This document shows, one piece after another, positions 19,253 to 27,772 of a stretch of DNA of 64,000 nucleotides (within the stretch, counting starts at the first letter, position 1; every line of letters begins with the position of its first letter). A program made the position numbers and the translations under genes. The notes beneath the pieces were generated by a model. The model saw only the letters and a list, made by a program, of their open reading frames with translations, searched no databases and was not told where the DNA came from. Source of the DNA: Psychromarinibacter sp048262455 (GTDB taxonomy: Bacteria; Pseudomonadota; Alphaproteobacteria; Rhodobacterales; Rhodobacteraceae); contig JBLXFD010000001.1 of NCBI GenBank assembly GCA_048262455.1, positions 124,001 through 188,000 on the forward strand. Direction: 5' to 3'.

Positions 19253-19608
19253 TGTAGGGCGGGGTTCACCCCGCCAAAGCGCAACGCCAGACTGCCCGTG
19301 GGCTGGCGCCACACATCTCCGGCATAGACGCTTTATCCCTGCCAAATCCGCACACAGAAATAGCCGTGCACGAGGATGACACAGCGCCAGCCCGCCGGAA
19401 CGGGCAGGCGCTCGCCCCGCGCCTTCGGCTTGTTCGGGGCGGATCAGCGCTCCGCTCGAAAGAAGAGGTAGGGCGGGGTTCACCCCGCCACTCCGCAACA
19501 CGAACCTGCCCGCCGGCACAGGCAGGCGCTCGCCCCGCGCCTTCGGCTTATTCAGGGCGCATCAGAATTCCGCTCGAAGGAAAACGTAGACCGGGGCTCA
19601 CCCCGCCA
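19253..19608 (-). repeat. family B repeat array B3 (one full and one shortened unit)
   Basis: Minus orientation, between the convergent comEC and lexA genes, reading with lexA. A full unit runs from the palindrome at 19253 to the next palindrome near 19471. A second unit lacks the ATAAAG segment, and the array closes with a third palindrome ending at 19608, nine bases before the lexA stop. Confidence 0.85.
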
Positions 19609-19617
19609 CCGCCCCCC

Positions 19618-20337
19618 TCAATACATCCGTATCAACCCCACCAGCCGACCCTGCACCTGCACCTGGTCGTCCCGGAACACGCGCGTCTCGTAGGCCGGGT
19701 TCGCCGCCTCCAGCGCCACTGCGCTGCCCTTGCGGCGGAACCGCTTCAGCGTCGCTTCCTGCCCGTCCACCAGCGCCACCACGATGTCGCCGTTGTCGGC
19801 GGTGCTGGTCTCACGGATCACCACCACGTCGCCGTCGTTGATGCCGGCGTCGATCATCGAGTCGCCCCGCACCTCCAAGGCGTAATGGTGGCCGCTGCCC
19901 GAGAGCATGCCGCCCGGCACCGAGACATCGGTCTCGGCGTGGGAGATCGCCTCGATCGGCACGCCCGCCGCGATCCGGCCCATCAGCGGCACCTGCGCCA
20001 CGTCGCCCGACGCCACGGCCCGGCCACCGTGGGAATTGCCCGAGACAGAACGCCCCCGCGGCTCCGGTGCCGGGCGGCCGCCCTCGACCACGCGGGGCGA
20101 GAAGCCGTCGCGCTGTTCCAGCGCCTCGGGCAGCTTGACGATCTCGATGGCGCGGGCGCGGTGGGCCAGGCGGCGGATGAAGCCGCGCTCCTCCAGCGCC
20201 GTGATCAGCCGGTGGATGCCCGACTTCGACCGCAGGTCCAGCGCCTCCTTCATCTCGTCGAAAGAGGGCGGTATCCCGTCGCGCCGCATCCGCTTGTTGA
20301 TGAAGTCCAGCAGTTCCAGTTGCTTGCGGGTCAGCAT
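19618..20337 (-). CDS. lexA: LexA repressor
   Basis: A 239-residue SOS repressor with serine-protease-like self-cleavage. The N-terminal winged helix spans residues 1-65 (LTRKQLELLDFI to RLAHRARAIEI). The cleavage site is Ala124-Gly125 in IAAGVP; the catalytic Ser160 is in RGDSMID and Lys198 in EATLKRF. It represses DNA-damage genes until RecA filaments trigger cleavage. The ATG at 20337 is preferred over that at 20346 because AGGGA is then eight bases away and the N-terminus MLTRKQ is the family norm. It has its own promoter containing a LexA operator, about 100 bases after the moeA stop. Known SOS genes are not otherwise obvious in the window. Confidence 0.96.
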   Translation of the reverse strand: MLTRKQLELLDFINKRMRRDGIPPSFDEMKEALDLRSKSGIHRLITALEERGFIRRLAHRARAIEIVKLPEALEQRDGFSPRVVEGGRPAPEPRGRSVSGNSHGGRAVASGDVAQVPLMGRIAAGVPIEAISHAETDVSVPGGMLSGSGHHYALEVRGDSMIDAGINDGDVVVIRETSTADNGDIVVALVDGQEATLKRFRRKGSAVALEAANPAYETRVFRDDQVQVQGRLVGLIRMY

Positions 20338-20392
20338 CTTGTTCATCCCTGTGGCGCGCGCGGCGCGGGTGCCGCGCCTGCGTTCAGGCAAT

Positions 20393-20421
20393 GTTCTACC
20401 GGCGTTCCCTGTATGTGTCAA
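20393..20421 (-). promoter_or_regulatory. lexA promoter with embedded LexA operator
   Basis: On the minus strand: TTGACA (20416-20421), exactly 17 bases, then TAGAAC (20393-20398). On the plus strand the same stretch carries GTTC at 20393-20396 and GTTC at 20404-20407 separated by seven bases. GTTC-N7-GTTC is the known LexA-binding site in Rhodobacter and relatives. The site covers the -10 box and the adjoining spacer, so bound LexA would block the polymerase, which is classic autoregulation. Confidence 0.85.
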
Positions 20422-20440
20422 TCACGTGGTTAATCGGCCC

Positions 20441-21613
20441 TTAAATGGGCAGATACTCCAAGGTCTCGCCCGCCTGCCGCGCCGGGTCACGGGGCGGGCG
20501 CACCAGCAGCGCGTCGGCCTGCGCCAGCACCGTCAGCAGGGAACTGTCCTGCCGCTCGAACACCCCGATGCCCTGCCCGGACAGCCGCGCGCGCATGTAG
20601 TGCTCGCGCGGACCATTGGCGGGCAGGTCGCTGTCCAGCGGCCGGCGCAGGCGCGGCGCGGGGGCGGCGCCGAGGCCGAGCATCGCGCGGATCATCGGCA
20701 ACATGAAGACATGCCCGCAAACCATTGAGGAGACGGGGTTCCCCGGCAGTCCCAGCATCGCCGCCCCGGACAGCCGCCCGGCCATCAGCGGTTTGCCGGG
20801 GCGCATGGCGATGCGGTAAAAGCTTTGCTCCATCGCCAGTTCCCGCGCCACCGGCCCCACCAGGTCGTGGTCGCCCACCGAGGCGCCGCCGATGGTCACC
20901 ACGAGGTCTGCCCCCTCGGCCAGCGCGAAGGCGGTCTTCAGCGACGCCGCGCTGTCCCACGCGATCGGCAGCAGGCGCGCCTCGGCGCCCGCGGCTTCCA
21001 GCATTGCCTTCAGGCCGAAGCTGTTGGAGGCGATGATCTGGTCGGGGCCCGGGTCCTCGCCCGGCATCACCAGCTCGTCCCCTGTGGCAATCAGCGCCGC
21101 AACGGGGCGGCGGCGCACCGGCACCTCGGCCACGTTCATCGCCGCCAGCAGCGCCACGTCCTGCGGGCGCAGCAGCTTCGGGGCGGGGATCACTGCGCCA
21201 GCACGGAAATCGCCGCCCGCAGGGCGCACGTAGGCGGCGCTGTCGAGGTCCTGCTTCAGCGTGATCGTGTCACCGTCCCGGTCCACGTCCTCCTGGATCA
21301 CGACCCGGTCCGCGCCTGCGGGCAGGGGCGCGCCGGTGAAGATCCGCACGGCCTCGTCCGCCCCAACCGCGCCGGGAAACCCGCGCCCCGCCGCCGCCTC
21401 GCCGATCACCCGGAAACGCGCGCCCGGGGCGACTCCCGCGGCCTGCACCGCGTAGCCGTCCATGGCCGAGGCGGCGAAGGGCGGCTGGTCGCGGCGGGCG
21501 GTGACGTCCTGCGCCAGCACCCGGCCGGCGGCGCGGGTCAGCGGCACGTGCTCCACCTCCACCATGGAGGAGAGGGCAAAGAGATGTTCCAGCGCCTCGG
21601 CGACCGATATCAT
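20441..21613 (-). CDS. moeA: molybdopterin molybdotransferase MoeA
   Basis: A 390-residue protein with the MoeA domains in order: N-terminal domain with FAASAMDGYAV near residue 45, the ATGDEL segment in the MogA-like domain, IGGASVGDHD with the catalytic Asp, GLPGNPVSSMV, and a C-terminal beta-barrel. It inserts molybdate into adenylylated molybdopterin to make the molybdenum cofactor. Its ATG overlaps the moaC stop as ATGA, so it is co-translated with moaC. The longer open frame upstream overlaps moaC and has no support. Confidence 0.95.
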   Translation of the reverse strand: MISVAEALEHLFALSSMVEVEHVPLTRAAGRVLAQDVTARRDQPPFAASAMDGYAVQAAGVAPGARFRVIGEAAAGRGFPGAVGADEAVRIFTGAPLPAGADRVVIQEDVDRDGDTITLKQDLDSAAYVRPAGGDFRAGAVIPAPKLLRPQDVALLAAMNVAEVPVRRRPVAALIATGDELVMPGEDPGPDQIIASNSFGLKAMLEAAGAEARLLPIAWDSAASLKTAFALAEGADLVVTIGGASVGDHDLVGPVARELAMEQSFYRIAMRPGKPLMAGRLSGAAMLGLPGNPVSSMVCGHVFMLPMIRAMLGLGAAPAPRLRRPLDSDLPANGPREHYMRARLSGQGIGVFERQDSSLLTVLAQADALLVRPPRDPARQAGETLEYLPI

Positions 21614-22086
21614 GGGGCCTCGAACCGCCCGGACTTGCCGCCGTCCTTGAACAGCAGGCGGATGCCGCCGATCAGCATGGTCTTCTCGGCGGCCTTGAGC
21701 ATGTCGTAGACGGTCAGGCAGGCGGTGGACACGGCGGTCAGCGCCTCCATCTCCACCCCGGTCTGGCCGGTGGTCTTGACCGTGGCGCGTACCCGCAGGC
21801 CGGGCAGGTTGGCGTCGGGGGTGATGTCCACCGAGACCTTGGTGACGGGCAGCGGGTGGCACAGCGGGATCAGGTCGGCGGTGCGCTTGGCCCCCATGAT
21901 CCCCGCCAGCCGCGCGACACCGGCCACGTCGCCCTTCTTGGCGCGGTTTTCCGTCACCAGTTCAAGCGTTTCCGGCGCCATCTTCACCCAGCCCTCGGCG
22001 GTGGCCGTGCGGCTGGTGACCTCCTTGTCCGAGACGTCGACCATGTGGGCGTCGCCCCGTTCGTCGAAGTGGGTGAGCTTCGGCAT
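21610..22086 (-). CDS. moaC: cyclic pyranopterin monophosphate synthase MoaC
   Basis: A 158-residue protein, the normal MoaC length. Motifs include MVDVSDKEVTSRTA, the KKGDV segment, LIPLCHPLPVTKV and the catalytic region MEALTAVSTACLTVYDM ending in the KAAEK motif. It makes cyclic pyranopterin monophosphate in the first phase of molybdenum cofactor synthesis, with MoaA (not in the window). It overlaps trpC by one base (TGATG) and moeA by four, so it belongs to the trp operon. Tryptophan and molybdopterin genes share this operon in many Rhodobacterales. Confidence 0.96.
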   Translation of the reverse strand: MPKLTHFDERGDAHMVDVSDKEVTSRTATAEGWVKMAPETLELVTENRAKKGDVAGVARLAGIMGAKRTADLIPLCHPLPVTKVSVDITPDANLPGLRVRATVKTTGQTGVEMEALTAVSTACLTVYDMLKAAEKTMLIGGIRLLFKDGGKSGRFEAP

Positions 22087-22889
22087 CAGGCGGGCACCGG
22101 GTCGGCCAGCAGCGCGCGGGTGGCGGCGGCGACGTCGTCCTGCCGCATCAGGCTTTCGCCGATCAGGAAGGTGCGGGCGCCGTGGGCGGCCATGTCGGCG
22201 AGGTCGGCGGGGGTGAAAAGGCCCGATTCAGAGATCAGCAGCCGGTCCGCTGGAACGTCGCGGGACAGGGTGCGGGTCACGTCAAGAGAGGTCTCGAAAG
22301 TCTTGAGGTTGCGGTTGTTTATCCCCAGCAGCGGCGAGCGCAGGCGCAGCGCGCGCTCCAGCTCCGGGGCGTCGTGAACCTCGATCAGCGCGTCCATGCC
22401 CCAGTCGGTCGCCGCCGCCTCCAGCTCCTCGGCCTGGGCGTCGGAGACGCTGGCCATGATGATCAGGATGCAGTCGGCGTGCAGCGCGCGGGCCTCGGCC
22501 ACCTGGTAGGTGTCGTAGAGGAAATCCTTGCGCAGCGCGGGCAGGTCCACGGCGCTGCGGGCGGCGGTCAGGAAGGCGTCGGCGCCCTGGAAGCTGGGGG
22601 TGTCGGTCAATACCGACAGGCAGGTGGCGCCGCCGGCCTCGTAGGCGCGGGCCAGCGCGGGCGGGTCGAAGTCGGCGCGGATCAACCCTTTGGAAGGGCT
22701 GGCTTTCTTGATCTCGGCGATCAGCCCGTAGCCGCTGCGGGAGGCCTGCTGCAACCGGCTGGCAAAGCCGCGCACCGGCGGGGCCTCGCGCGCGGCCTGC
22801 TCCACCTCGGCCAGCGGGCGGGCGGCCTTGCGGGCGGCGACCTCTTCCAGCTTGTAGGTCTTGATCCGGTCCAGGACGGTGCCGCTCAT
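22086..22889 (-). CDS. trpC: indole-3-glycerol phosphate synthase
   Basis: A 267-residue single-domain TrpC without the TrpF fusion seen in enterobacteria. Family segments are LIAEIKKASPSKGLIR with a catalytic Lys, DFLYDTYQVAEARALHADCILII, LGINNRNLKTFETSL and LLISESGLFTP with the second active-site region. It closes the indole ring by decarboxylating the anthranilate-derived ribulotide in cytoplasmic tryptophan synthesis. The start overlaps the trpD stop as ATGA. Confidence 0.97.
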   Translation of the reverse strand: MSGTVLDRIKTYKLEEVAARKAARPLAEVEQAAREAPPVRGFASRLQQASRSGYGLIAEIKKASPSKGLIRADFDPPALARAYEAGGATCLSVLTDTPSFQGADAFLTAARSAVDLPALRKDFLYDTYQVAEARALHADCILIIMASVSDAQAEELEAAATDWGMDALIEVHDAPELERALRLRSPLLGINNRNLKTFETSLDVTRTLSRDVPADRLLISESGLFTPADLADMAAHGARTFLIGESLMRQDDVAAATRALLADPVPA

Positions 22890-23905
22890 GCTGCCTCCGA
22901 AGTGATGCGGGCCAGCGCCTCGACCTTCCGGCGCGCGGCGCCGCTGTCGATGCTTTGCGCGGACATTTCAACGCCTTCCGGCAGGGTCTTCACGCGTTCG
23001 GCCACCAATAGGGCGGCGGCGGAATTCAGCAGCACCGCGTCGCGGTAGGCGCCCTCGGTGCCGTCCAGCAGCGCCCGGAAGGCGGCGGCGTTCTGCGCCG
23101 GGGTGCCGCCGAGGATCGCCTCGAAGGGATGTTCGGGCAGGCCGGCATCGGCGGGAGAAACCTCGAACTCGCGCACCGCGCCATCCTCCACCGCCGCGAC
23201 CCAGGAGGGGCCGGCGATCGACAGCTCGTCGGTGCCGTCCGAGCCGTGGACCAGCCAGGCGCGGTCGGTTCCCAGCGCCAGCAGCGTCTCGGCCATGGGG
23301 CGGATCAGGGCGCGGCTGAAGGCGCCGGTCAGCTGGCGGCGCACCCCGGCGGGGTTGGTCAGGGGGCCGAGAATGTTGAAGATCGTGCGGGTCCCCAGCT
23401 CGGCGCGGACCGGGCCGACATGGGCCATGGCGGGGTGGTGCATCGGCGCCATCATGAAGGCGATGCCGACGCTTTGCAGCGCCTTTTCAACCACATCCGC
23501 CCCAACCATCACCTTGACGCCCAGCTGCGACAGCGCGTCGGCGGCGCCGGATTTCGACGACAGGTTGCGGTTGCCGTGCTTGGCCACCGGCACGCCCGCG
23601 CCGGCCACCACGAAGGCGGTGGCGGTGGAGATGTTCAGCGTGCCCTTGCCGTCGCCGCCGGTGCCGACGATGTCCATGGCGCCCGGCGGCGCGGTCACCG
23701 CGTGGCACTTGGCGCGCATCACGGCGGCGGCGGCGGCGTATTCCTCGACCGTCTCGCCGCGGGTGCGCAGGGCCATCAGCAGCCCGCCGATCTGGCTGGG
23801 CGTCGCCTCGCCGTCGAACAGGATGCCAAAGGCCTGCTCGGCCTCGGCGCGGGTCAGCGGACGCTCGGCGGCGGTGCCGATCAGCGGCTTCAGCGCGTCG
23901 CTCAT
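22886..23905 (-). CDS. trpD: anthranilate phosphoribosyltransferase
   Basis: A 339-residue enzyme. The PRPP-binding motif GTGGDGKGTLNIST is at about residue 80, followed by KHGNRNLSSKSGAADALSQLG and the MMAPMHHPAM region, all typical of TrpD. It joins anthranilate to phosphoribosyl pyrophosphate. Its start overlaps the trpG stop as ATGA, and its stop overlaps trpC, so trpG, trpD and trpC form a tight translationally coupled unit. Confidence 0.97.
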   Translation of the reverse strand: MSDALKPLIGTAAERPLTRAEAEQAFGILFDGEATPSQIGGLLMALRTRGETVEEYAAAAAVMRAKCHAVTAPPGAMDIVGTGGDGKGTLNISTATAFVVAGAGVPVAKHGNRNLSSKSGAADALSQLGVKVMVGADVVEKALQSVGIAFMMAPMHHPAMAHVGPVRAELGTRTIFNILGPLTNPAGVRRQLTGAFSRALIRPMAETLLALGTDRAWLVHGSDGTDELSIAGPSWVAAVEDGAVREFEVSPADAGLPEHPFEAILGGTPAQNAAAFRALLDGTEGAYRDAVLLNSAAALLVAERVKTLPEGVEMSAQSIDSGAARRKVEALARITSEAA

Positions 23906-24483
23906 GCCGCCACCGGCAGCCGGTCCAGGAAATTGCGCAGCATGGCGTGGCCGTGCTGGGTGGCGATGCTCTCGGGATGGAACTGCACCCCCTCGATCGG
24001 CAGGTCGCGGTGGCGCAGGCCCATTATCACGCCGTCGTCCAGTTCCGCCGTGATCTCCAGCGCCTCCGGCAGCGTCTCGCGCTCGACCACCAGCGAGTGA
24101 TAGCGCGTCGCCTCGAAGGGCGAGGGCAGGCCGGCGAAGACCCCCTGGCCGGAGTGGCGCACCTGCGCGATCTTGCCATGCACGATCTCGTGGCAGCGCA
24201 CCACGCGGCCGCCGAAGGCCTGGCCCAGCGTCTGGTGGCCGAGGCAGACGCCCAGCAGCGGCGTGCGCGTCTCGGCGGCGGCGGCGGTGAGGGCAAGGCA
24301 GATGCCGGCGCGGTCGGGATCGCAGGGGCCGGGGGACAGGACGATGCCGGCGGGGCGCAGCGCCATCGCCGCCTGCACGTCCAGCGCGTCGTTGCGGCGC
24401 ACCGTGACCTCGGCCCCCAGCTCGCCCAGGTAATGCGCGAGGTTGTAGGTAAAGCTGTCGTAATTGTCGATCAGCAGGATCAC
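23902..24483 (-). CDS. trpG: anthranilate synthase glutamine amidotransferase subunit
   Basis: A 193-residue class I glutamine amidotransferase, beginning (M)ILLIDNYDSFTYNL. The catalytic triad is visible: Cys80 in GVCLGHQ, and His169 and Glu171 in FHPES. It provides ammonia to TrpE; trpE is not in the window. The GTG at 24483 is selected because GAGAGG lies upstream at proper spacing and because it gives the family-standard N-terminus; the frame is open upstream to an ATG at 24525 and beyond but that part is Pro-rich and unlike the family. It is first in the operon, divergent from the deacetylase gene. Confidence 0.95.
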   Translation of the reverse strand: MILLIDNYDSFTYNLAHYLGELGAEVTVRRNDALDVQAAMALRPAGIVLSPGPCDPDRAGICLALTAAAAETRTPLLGVCLGHQTLGQAFGGRVVRCHEIVHGKIAQVRHSGQGVFAGLPSPFEATRYHSLVVERETLPEALEITAELDDGVIMGLRHRDLPIEGVQFHPESIATQHGHAMLRNFLDRLPVAA

Positions 24484-24611
24484 GCGGGGCCTCTCGGGTT
24501 TCGGGGGTGCCCCCGGGTTTTGCATCGCGCTATACATGCTCCGAGGCCGCACCGGGGGTCAAGGGACCGGGGTGCGAAAGCTGGTCGTCGAAGCGGTTGC
24601 GGGAGTGTCTT

Positions 24612-26300
24612 GTGCGCGGGTTTGTGACGGGTGCGGTTCTGGGCGTGGCGGTGTCGGGGCTGGGACTGGCCGCGGCGTCCTACCTCGCGGAGCCGGTGGT
24701 GCTGGAGCCGCGGCTGGGCGCGGAGGATCTGCGCGCGGCGAGCGAGGGGGCCGGGGAGGCGCCGGAGACCGTGGGCGTGGAGGTGCCGAAGGATGCCTCT
24801 GAACCGCATGACGCGTCCGAGCCCGAGCCCACACCCGAGCGCGTGGCCGAGCCCGAGCCCAACCCCACACCTGACGCCCCCGCGCCCGAGGTTGCCGCCG
24901 ACGCTCCCGACGCGCCCTCCGGGGCAGGCGAGGACAGCGCCGCGCCGCGGCCGCGCGAGGCCGAGGCCGCGCCGGAGCTGCCCGCGGCGCCCGGCGTGCT
25001 TGCCGCCTCTCCCGACGCACGCCCGGTCTCGGTGGCAGAGACGCCGCCCCCCGGCGCCCCCAAGCCCGACGAGGTCACCGCTCCCGCGCCGCCGCCCGCG
25101 GCCGAGGCGGCCTCTGCCCCCGATGGCGAAGAGGCCGGCCCCGATCTCGCCGCGCTGGCGCCCGAGGCCTCGGAGGGCGCGCCGCCCGCCGCCGCCGCCG
25201 ACCCCTCGGTGATCCCCGACCCGCGGCCAGAGACTCCGCGCGCCGGCGACAGCCCTCCCGCCGCGCCATCGGGTGAGGCCGGCGAGGATGCCCCCGCCGG
25301 CGCCCCCGCTACCGACACGCCGCCCGCCGGCATCGCCGACGTGACCCCGCCCGAGCCCGCCACCCCCGACGCCGCGCCGCGGCCCGGCGAGGCGCCGGCC
25401 GCCGCGCCCGAGGCCGAAGAGGTCGCCGAAAGCGATGAGACCGGGGAGGCGCCAGAGGCGGACGACGGTCCCGCCGCCCTGCGCCTGCCGGTGCCCGAGA
25501 TCGAGAACCTCGCCCCCGGCGCCTCGGTCCTGACCGACCGGCTGCCGCGCATCGGCGACGGCGCCGCCACCACTCCCGACGCCGACGCCGCGCTCGATGC
25601 GCCCGATGCACCGGCCGCGCCCGGGGCGGTGCCGGCGCTGACCGCCTACGCCATCCCCTTCGACGCGCCCGAGGGCACGCCGCTGCTGTCGGTGCTGCTG
25701 CTCGACCCCGGCCCGGGCCGGCCCGACCCGCAGTTGCTGCAGGACTTCCCGGTGCCCCTGACCATTGGCCTCGACCCGACGCTGCCCGGCGCCGCCGAGG
25801 CCCTGGCCGCCTACCGCCGCGCCGGGGTCGAGGTGGCGGTGCTGGCGCCGCTGCCCGACGGCGCCGCGCCGGCGGACGTGGAGCAGGCCTTCCAGGTCTA
25901 CCTCAAGGCCCTGCCGGAGACGGTGGCGGTGCTGGACGTTCCAGAGGCGCGGATGCAGGAGAACCGCGCCCGCGCGGCGCAGGTGGCCGAGATCCTGAAG
26001 GCGACGGGGCACGGGATGATCACCTTCGAGCGCGGCCTGAACTCCGGCCTGCAGGTGGTCCGGGCCGAGGGGGTGGCGGCCGAGGCGGTGTTCCGCGAGT
26101 TCGACGACGGCGGGCGCAACGTGGCGGCGATGAAGCGGTTCCTGGACCTCGGGGCCTTCCGCGCGGCGCAGCAGGACGGGGTGCTGATGACGGGGGTGAT
26201 GCGGCCGGAGACGCTGACGGCGCTGGCGGAATGGACACTGGGCAACCGCGCGGCCTCGGTGACGCTGGCGCCGGCCTCGGCGCTGCTGCGATCGCGGTAG
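24612..26300 (+). CDS. divergent polysaccharide deacetylase family protein with long Pro/Ala/Glu linker
   Basis: A 562-residue protein. A single N-terminal membrane segment (about residues 5-27) is followed by some 300 residues of low-complexity Ala/Pro/Glu/Asp sequence, then a C-terminal divergent polysaccharide deacetylase domain (DUF610 type) from about residue 335, recognisable by LTIGLDPTLP, GVEVAVLAPLPDG, the Leu-rich middle and MTGVMRP. The domain is usually placed outside the inner membrane. GTG start at 24612 with GGGAG eight bases upstream; an earlier in-frame start would lengthen it by a basic stretch without support. The linker would be extended and acidic, possibly spanning the periplasm. 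Enzyme activity is not established for this family. Array B4 follows. Confidence 0.8.
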   Translation: MRGFVTGAVLGVAVSGLGLAAASYLAEPVVLEPRLGAEDLRAASEGAGEAPETVGVEVPKDASEPHDASEPEPTPERVAEPEPNPTPDAPAPEVAADAPDAPSGAGEDSAAPRPREAEAAPELPAAPGVLAASPDARPVSVAETPPPGAPKPDEVTAPAPPPAAEAASAPDGEEAGPDLAALAPEASEGAPPAAAADPSVIPDPRPETPRAGDSPPAAPSGEAGEDAPAGAPATDTPPAGIADVTPPEPATPDAAPRPGEAPAAAPEAEEVAESDETGEAPEADDGPAALRLPVPEIENLAPGASVLTDRLPRIGDGAATTPDADAALDAPDAPAAPGAVPALTAYAIPFDAPEGTPLLSVLLLDPGPGRPDPQLLQDFPVPLTIGLDPTLPGAAEALAAYRRAGVEVAVLAPLPDGAAPADVEQAFQVYLKALPETVAVLDVPEARMQENRARAAQVAEILKATGHGMITFERGLNSGLQVVRAEGVAAEAVFREFDDGGRNVAAMKRFLDLGAFRAAQQDGVLMTGVMRPETLTALAEWTLGNRAASVTLAPASALLRSR

Positions 26301-26304
26301 GAGC

Positions 26305-27036
26305 GGTGGGGCGGGTTTACCCCGCCTGCGCGGAACGTGAGCCTGCCCGTGGGGTGGCGCCGCTCACATCCGGCATAGGCGCTTTATCCCAACCACACCC
26401 GCCCACAGAATGAGCGTTGCCCTGCGGACGACACAGCGCCAGCCCGTGGGGACGGGCAGGCGCTCGCCCCGCGCCTCCGGCTTGTTCGGGGCGCTTCAGC
26501 GCATTGTTCGGAGGGTAGGGCAGGGATTACCCCGCCATGGTGCAACGCCAGCCTGCCCGTGGGATGGCGCCGCTCACATCCGGCAGGGGCACTTAATCCC
26601 AGCCAAGTCCGCACGCAGAATGAGCCGAGCACGCGGGTGACACAGCGCCAGCCCGCCGGAACGGGCAGGCGCTCGCCCCGCGCCTCCGGCTTGTTCGGGG
26701 CGGATCAGCTCTTCGTTCGGAGGGTAGGGCGGGATTCACCCCGCCTTGGAGCAACGTGAGCCTGCCCGGGGGTGGCGCCGCTGCCCTCAGGCAGAGGCGC
26801 TAAATTCCAGCCACACCCGCGCGCAGAACGAGCGATGCACGAAGATGACACAGCGCCAGCCCGCCGGAACGGGCAGGCGCTCGCCCCGCGCCTTCGGCTT
26901 GTCAGGGGCGGATCAGCGCATTGTTCGGAGGGTAGGGCAGGGTTCACTCCGCCATGGTGCAGCGCGAGATGGTCCGCCGGGACAGGCGTTCGCTCGCGTA
27001 GGTCGACACAGGCCGTAGGGCGGGGTTCACCCCGCC
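26305..27036 (-). repeat. family B repeat array B4 (three units, about 209 bp)
   Basis: Minus orientation, in the convergent gap between the deacetylase and ssb, reading with ssb. First hairpins lie near 26473, 26682 and 26890. Their three-base loops differ while the flanking GCC/GGC arms are kept. A truncated copy and a final GTAGGGCGGGG palindrome (27014-27036) close the array 32 bases from the ssb stop. I see no gene in it. Confidence 0.88.
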
Positions 27037-27068
27037 GCTGCGCATAGCTCGGACCTCTGCCAAGCCCC

Positions 27069-27554
27069 CTAGAACGGGATCTCGTCGTCGATGTCGCCCG
27101 CCGGGGCCTGGCCGCCGTAGCCGCCCTGGTTGCCGCCGCCCGAGTAGCCGCCCCGGTCATCTTCCTGGTAGCCGCCGCCCTGGTCGCCGCCACCGCCGCC
27201 GCCGCGGGCGTCCAGCAGGGTCAGCTCGCCCTTGTAGGGACGCAGCACCACCTCGGTGGAGTAGCGGTCGGCGCCCGACTGGTCCTGCCACTTGCGGGTC
27301 TCCAGCTGGCCCTCGATATAGACCTTGGAGCCCTTCTTCAGGTACTGCTCGGCGATCCGCGCCAGCGGCTCCGAGAAGATCGCGACCGAGTGCCATTCCG
27401 TGCGCTCGCGCCGCTCTCCGGTGTTGCGGTCCTTCCAGTTCTCCGAGGTCGCGATGCGCAGGTTGCAGACCTTGCCGCCGTTCTGGAACGTCCGCACCTC
27501 GGGGTCGCGCCCCAGGTTCCCGACGATGATCACCTTGTTTACCGATCCGGCCAT
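27069..27554 (-). CDS. ssb: single-stranded DNA-binding protein
   Basis: A 161-residue SSB. An OB fold occupies residues 1-110 (SVNKVIIVGNLGRDPEVR to RPYKGELTLLD), followed by a Gly-rich linker of about 40 residues and the acidic tip DDEIPF that binds partner proteins. It protects single-stranded DNA in replication, repair and recombination. GAGGAAGG precedes the ATG. A weak promoter-like TTGTTC/TCTAAG pair lies about 40-70 bases upstream. I looked for a LexA box in front of it, as SSB is SOS-controlled in some bacteria, and saw none. Confidence 0.96.
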   Translation of the reverse strand: MAGSVNKVIIVGNLGRDPEVRTFQNGGKVCNLRIATSENWKDRNTGERRERTEWHSVAIFSEPLARIAEQYLKKGSKVYIEGQLETRKWQDQSGADRYSTEVVLRPYKGELTLLDARGGGGGGDQGGGYQEDDRGGYSGGGNQGGYGGQAPAGDIDDEIPF

Positions 27555-27772
27555 GGGCTGTTCCTTCCTCGAATCCCGTCGTCTCTGGCCAATCCTTAGA
27601 CCACCGCCAGTCCAGCCGAACAAGGTGAAGATCGGGTGTACCGCGACTTCCCCCGGCGGCGGGCCGCCGGCTTTGCGCAGGCAAGAGGGCAGGGCGGGGG
27701 CCGGGAGAGCGAAAAGGACTCGCCTCGCCGGGGCAAATCCATAGAATGCGCCCCACGGACAAGGGACAGAAC

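Noticed and set aside
27555..27772. An SOS box in front of ssb
   Set aside because: Single GTTC words occur, but no pair at seven-base spacing.
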